NCBI RefSeq assembly: GCF_963678975.1
Contig: NC_089275.1
Span: 11,067,682-11,131,681, forward strand
Direction of reading: 5' to 3'
Source: Dysidea avara
Lineage: Eukaryota > Porifera > Demospongiae > Dictyoceratida > Dysideidae
Length of the DNA: 64,000 nt
Part shown: in pieces, positions 61,295-64,000 of the stretch
How positions within the stretch are numbered: position 1 is the first letter of the stretch
How the letters are laid out: each line of letters starts with the position of its first letter
Made by a program: the position numbers and the translations under genes
Notes under the pieces: model-generated
Told to the model about the DNA's origin: nothing
Seen by the model: the letters and a program-made list of their open reading frames with translations, nothing else
Database searches by the model: none

Positions 61295-62010
61295 ATGATG
61301 GCTGCAAGAATGGGCATTGGAACATTCTCTGGCGAACCAACGGAATGGGAAGACTACGTCGACTATCTCGAGAACTATTGTATAGCACACGACGTGCCGG
61401 AAGGAGGCCGAGAAAAAGAGGGCAATTCTCTTGAGTGAAAGTGGAGCGGCTACTTACAAGTTAATTCGCAGTTTGGTGGCACCTACAAAGCCCAATGAAG
61501 TGGACTACAAGGACCTGTTAGCCAAAGCGAAAGCACATTTTGCTCCTACTCCTTCGACCATTGGCCAGCGCGGTTACAAGTTTAACACTCGAGTCCTAAC
61601 ACTCGAATCCGTCAGCAAGGCGAGACCGTTGCAGCTTATGTAGCAGAGTTGCGTGCTCTTTCAACTCATTCACTGACATTGTGCTTACGGCGATCTATAT
61701 GCTCGAAGATCTCCTGAGAGACAGACTTGTTTGTGGAATAGGGGACATCCGACTTCAACGCAGGCTATTGGCAGAACCGAATTTGACCTTTGCTAAAGCA
61801 GTGCAGATAGCTCAAGCCTCTGAAACCGCGGAGAAGGACTCCAAATCTATGATTCCTCAGGGCACACCTAACAATGTCTTGTTAACAAGTGTTACCTGTT
61901 ATCGTTGTGGCGGAACACATTTAGCTGCTAGTTGCCCTTACAAAGAGGCGACATGTCACAAGTGCTCAAAGAAGGGCCACATTGCCAAAGCTTGTACTGA
62001 AAAGCCGTAA
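61295..62010 (+). pseudogene. Gag of the Gypsy element, frame-shifted
   Basis: It starts MMAARMGIGTFSGEPTEWED, typical of the capsid start in these elements. One frameshift lies near 61,405 and another near 61,600-61,680. The next piece (LIRSLVAPTKPNEVDYKDLL) is the retrotransposon gag domain. At 61,897-61,995 there are two zinc knuckles: CYRCGGTHLAASC (one residue short of the usual spacing) and CHKCSKKGHIAKAC (CX2CX4HX4C). Gag packaged the element's RNA into particles. It cannot be made as one protein now. Confidence 0.85.
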
Positions 62011-62267
62011 GAAGGTCACTAAACATACAACACAGAGTAACAGCAAAACTGGTACAAGCAAACCACCTAAACCAACGAACCAAGTCACAGCAATTGAACC
62101 CGAGTTGGAAACTAAAAGTGAGGGAAATCAACAGAATCAGCAAGATCAATCACAACTGGAAGAGTATACATTGTTTAATCTGAGCAACACCCAGCATTCA
62201 GGAACAGATCCATTTAAAGTGAGTGTAAATGTGCATGGTAGTGATTTGACCATGGAGGTGGATACTG

Positions 62268-62518
62268 CACTGTTAAAAATAAAGAGTTACCACCACTCTG
62301 AAGAGTTCCCAGTGTAGGGAGGATTTAACACCCCATGGAGAGTAACCAACACTCTGAAGAGAATAACCATTATTCTGAAGAGTAAGTGACACCACCTTCA
62401 GAGCATGTGTTACTCCCCAGTTACTCCTTTAGAGTAATGGTTACTCTCCAGGAGTGTTAAATCCTCCCTACACTGGTAAACTCCTTGAGATTTGTGGTTA
62501 CTCTTCATTTTAACAGTG
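62268..62518. mobile_element. 251-bp foldback MITE with TG duplication
   Basis: The ends CACTGTTAAAA and TTTTAACAGTG are inverted, with TG on both sides. Long internal arms (CAGTGTAGGGAGGATTTAAC and complement) make it almost one hairpin, with repeated ACTCTGAAGAG words in the loop. Confidence 0.85.
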
Positions 62519-62612
62519 TGGTGCTTCTGTTTCACTAATAAGTGAGAACACCTACAAAACTGTGTGGAATGGTGAGAAAAGACCTCCCATGAAATCCACT
62601 AATGTTCAGTTA

Positions 62613-63063
62613 GGCCCCTATTTGGTGATTATTAGTTTCTCATCCACCGCCTGCATCCTTCTTAAGCTACCGTATGGTAAGCCATTATTTACTCTGCGCA
62701 TGCTCAGAAGAACACGTGATACCAAACCGTTATTTTTTGTTGATGAACACTACAATTCGCTATATATCACCAGGAGAACTGTTGTTTCCTTAGCAAATTG
62801 CTGCAGTGCCAGTTGCAATCGTGCTCTATCGACTTCATCAAAGCAGGCTTTCAGTTGACTGTCGAAAAACAGTTGGCAATCACGAAAAGTAGAATCAGCT
62901 GGTGAAGGAAATGTTTGTAGTAAGAAAGAAAGACAATTTGGACAAGGTCTCTACATCAGTGTGTTAATATTATACAATAATGGCATAATGGTAATACCCT
63001 CCTGCCCGCATCATAATAATTAGAAAGGCTGGATGAGAAACTAATAATCACCGAATAGGGGCC
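62613..63063. mobile_element. 451-bp PIF/Harbinger-like MITE, TTA TSD
   Basis: GGCCCCTATTTGGTGATTAT continuing TAGTTTCTCATCCA at the left is inverted at the right (GGATGAGAAACTAATAATCA then CCGAATAGGGGCC). TTA flanks both sides (62,610-62,612; 63,064-63,066). A 3-bp TTA duplication is the PIF/Harbinger hallmark. A short open frame inside is unrecognised. Confidence 0.85.
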
Positions 63064-63300
63064 TTACAGACCTACACTGGTAAAAGAATTTCCATTTTGG
63101 GTGCTATTGAAGTCACAGTGTCTCACCACAATCAGAACAAACAGCTTACTTTAATTGTGGTCTCAGGTGATGGCCCTAACCTACTGGGAAGGGATTGGCT
63201 AAGCCATTTAAAATTAGATTGGCAAACCATTTACAATGTGAAGGTTAACCAAACCCTTTCAGACATGTTACATAAACACAGCATGTTGTTTTCTGATGAG

Positions 63301-64000
63301 TTGGGCACTCTTCAGGGTACAAAGGTTACATTGCAAGTAGATGCTAGTGTACAAGCTAAGCTCTGTAAAGCACGACCTGTACCCCTGGCAATGCAGAAAA
63401 AGGCAGCAGCTGAGTTAGATCGCCTTGAAGCTTCTGGGGTGATTGAAAAGGTCACATTTTCTGAATGGGCTGTCCCTATAGTCCCTGTTCTTAAACAGGA
63501 TGGGTCCATATGATTATGTGGGGACTATAAGCTCACCGTTAATAAAAAACCTGATGTTTATCCGTTACTCAAAATTGAAGAATTGTTTTCTGCATTGTCT
63601 GGATGGAAAGCTTTTACAAAATTGGACCTATCACAAGCATATCAGCAATTGCTATTGGATGATGAGTCTAAAACGTTGACAACTATTAACACATACAAAG
63701 GGCTCTATAGGTCTAACCGTTTACCTTTTGGTATCTTTGCCGTACCGGCTATTTTTCAGAGAACAATTGAGACTTTACTGCAGGGAGTACCTAATGTAAG
63801 CGTATACCTTGATGACATATTGGTGACTGGTAAAACAGAATGATACAGAACACCTAGAACATCTTAGTGAAGTCCTGACTAGACTAGAATCAGCTGGTTT
63901 AAAATTGAAACGTCAAAAATGTGCATTCCTCCTAACTGAAATTGAATATTTGAGTCACCCACATAACACCTGATGGCTTGAAACCCACAACTTCCAAAGT
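63301..64000 (+). pseudogene. Reverse transcriptase of the Gypsy element, partial
   Basis: RT motifs in order: LEASGVIEKVTFSEWAVPIV (about 63,429-63,485), LKQDGSI ended by an in-frame TGA at 63,511, then after it FTKLDLSQAYQQLLLDD (about 63,613), LPFGIFAVPAIFQR (about 63,721) and the catalytic YLDD near 63,805-63,816 (Leu where Val or Ile is common). A frame change follows at 63,840, then LKLKRQKCAFLLTEIEYL in another frame and a further shift at about 63,957. RT made cDNA from the element's RNA. It is non-functional here and runs into the window end. Confidence 0.9.

Larger units (their letters stand above)
62011..63300 (+). pseudogene. Aspartic protease region of the Gypsy element, split by two MITEs
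   Basis: Downstream of the knuckles is a Lys/Thr/Gln-rich linker, then VNVHGSDLTMEVDT at about 62,218-62,265, where the active-site Asp-Thr is cut from its Gly by the MITE at 62,268. Coding homology resumes at 62,519, is cut again at 62,613-63,063 by a TTA-flanked MITE, and continues with LIVVSGDGPNLLGRDWL, the protease's C-terminal motif, near 63,139-63,190. The enzyme matured Gag-Pol when the element was active; this copy is dead. Confidence 0.8.
60731..64000 (+). mobile_element. Ty3/Gypsy-type LTR retrotransposon, damaged, runs off the window
   Basis: The order is LTR or leader (uncertain start), TGGCGACAAG primer-site-like sequence at 60,877, gag, protease, reverse transcriptase. This order and the motifs are those of Ty3/Gypsy elements. 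The integrase and the 3' LTR lie beyond the window. It is broken by a hAT-like MITE (60,886-61,271), a second MITE (62,268-62,518), a third (62,613-63,063) and several frameshifts and stops, so it is inactive. The 5' LTR boundary could not be fixed. Confidence 0.88.

Overview
This is a stretch of eukaryotic, almost certainly animal, genomic DNA. It is AT-rich, has short introns with GT-AG signals, and carries one exon pair that reads clearly as the gamma-tubulin-complex protein MZT2. It is crowded with short inverted-repeat transposons, two kinds of retrotransposon and satellite DNA. A marine invertebrate such as a sponge is my best guess, but nothing in the window proves it. Most of the window is non-coding.

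Layout. 0-5 kb: the possible end of a plus-strand gene, then a possible multi-exon minus-strand gene of unknown function whose 5' end points towards about 5 kb. 5-29 kb: repeat-rich DNA with at least ten terminal-inverted-repeat (TIR) elements, several with exact target-site duplications (TSDs), including a 447-bp element with a 7-bp TSD that carries a 77-codon ORF. 29.4-29.6 kb: the last two exons of MZT2, whose stop codon lies 1 nt upstream of a transposon. 29.6-34.2 kb: composite repeats and one weak plus-strand exon candidate.

34.2-46.8 kb and 56.2-60.5 kb are two copies of one segmental duplication. Each carries a subtilisin-like (S8) serine protease gene on the minus strand. The right copy is intact (signal peptide, I9-like propeptide, catalytic domain, one 175-bp intron). 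The left copy is a pseudogene: its promoter and signal-peptide segment is inverted, it has stops in exon 1 and at the start of exon 2, and a hAT-type insertion replaces its C-terminus. The left copy is also split by about 6.9 kb of composite repeat DNA: arrays of a 31-bp satellite framed by a conserved leader and a long foldback element. The right copy gives the matching empty site. Comparing the copies dates several insertions relative to the duplication.

48.4-50.1 kb: a 5'-truncated, decayed non-LTR retrotransposon on the minus strand. 52.1-56.1 kb: a third satellite-bearing composite. 60.5-64 kb: a Ty3/Gypsy-type LTR retrotransposon (gag with zinc knuckles, protease, reverse transcriptase) broken by frameshifts and by three DNA transposons of different types, running off the window end.

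The strongest candidate for something undescribed is the satellite-carrying composite family (leader, 31-bp array, tail, foldback, sometimes with a tRNA-like head and a hairpin terminus). Close behind is the recurrent word CTCTAATAGAGCAGTCA, which appears in many otherwise unrelated elements.
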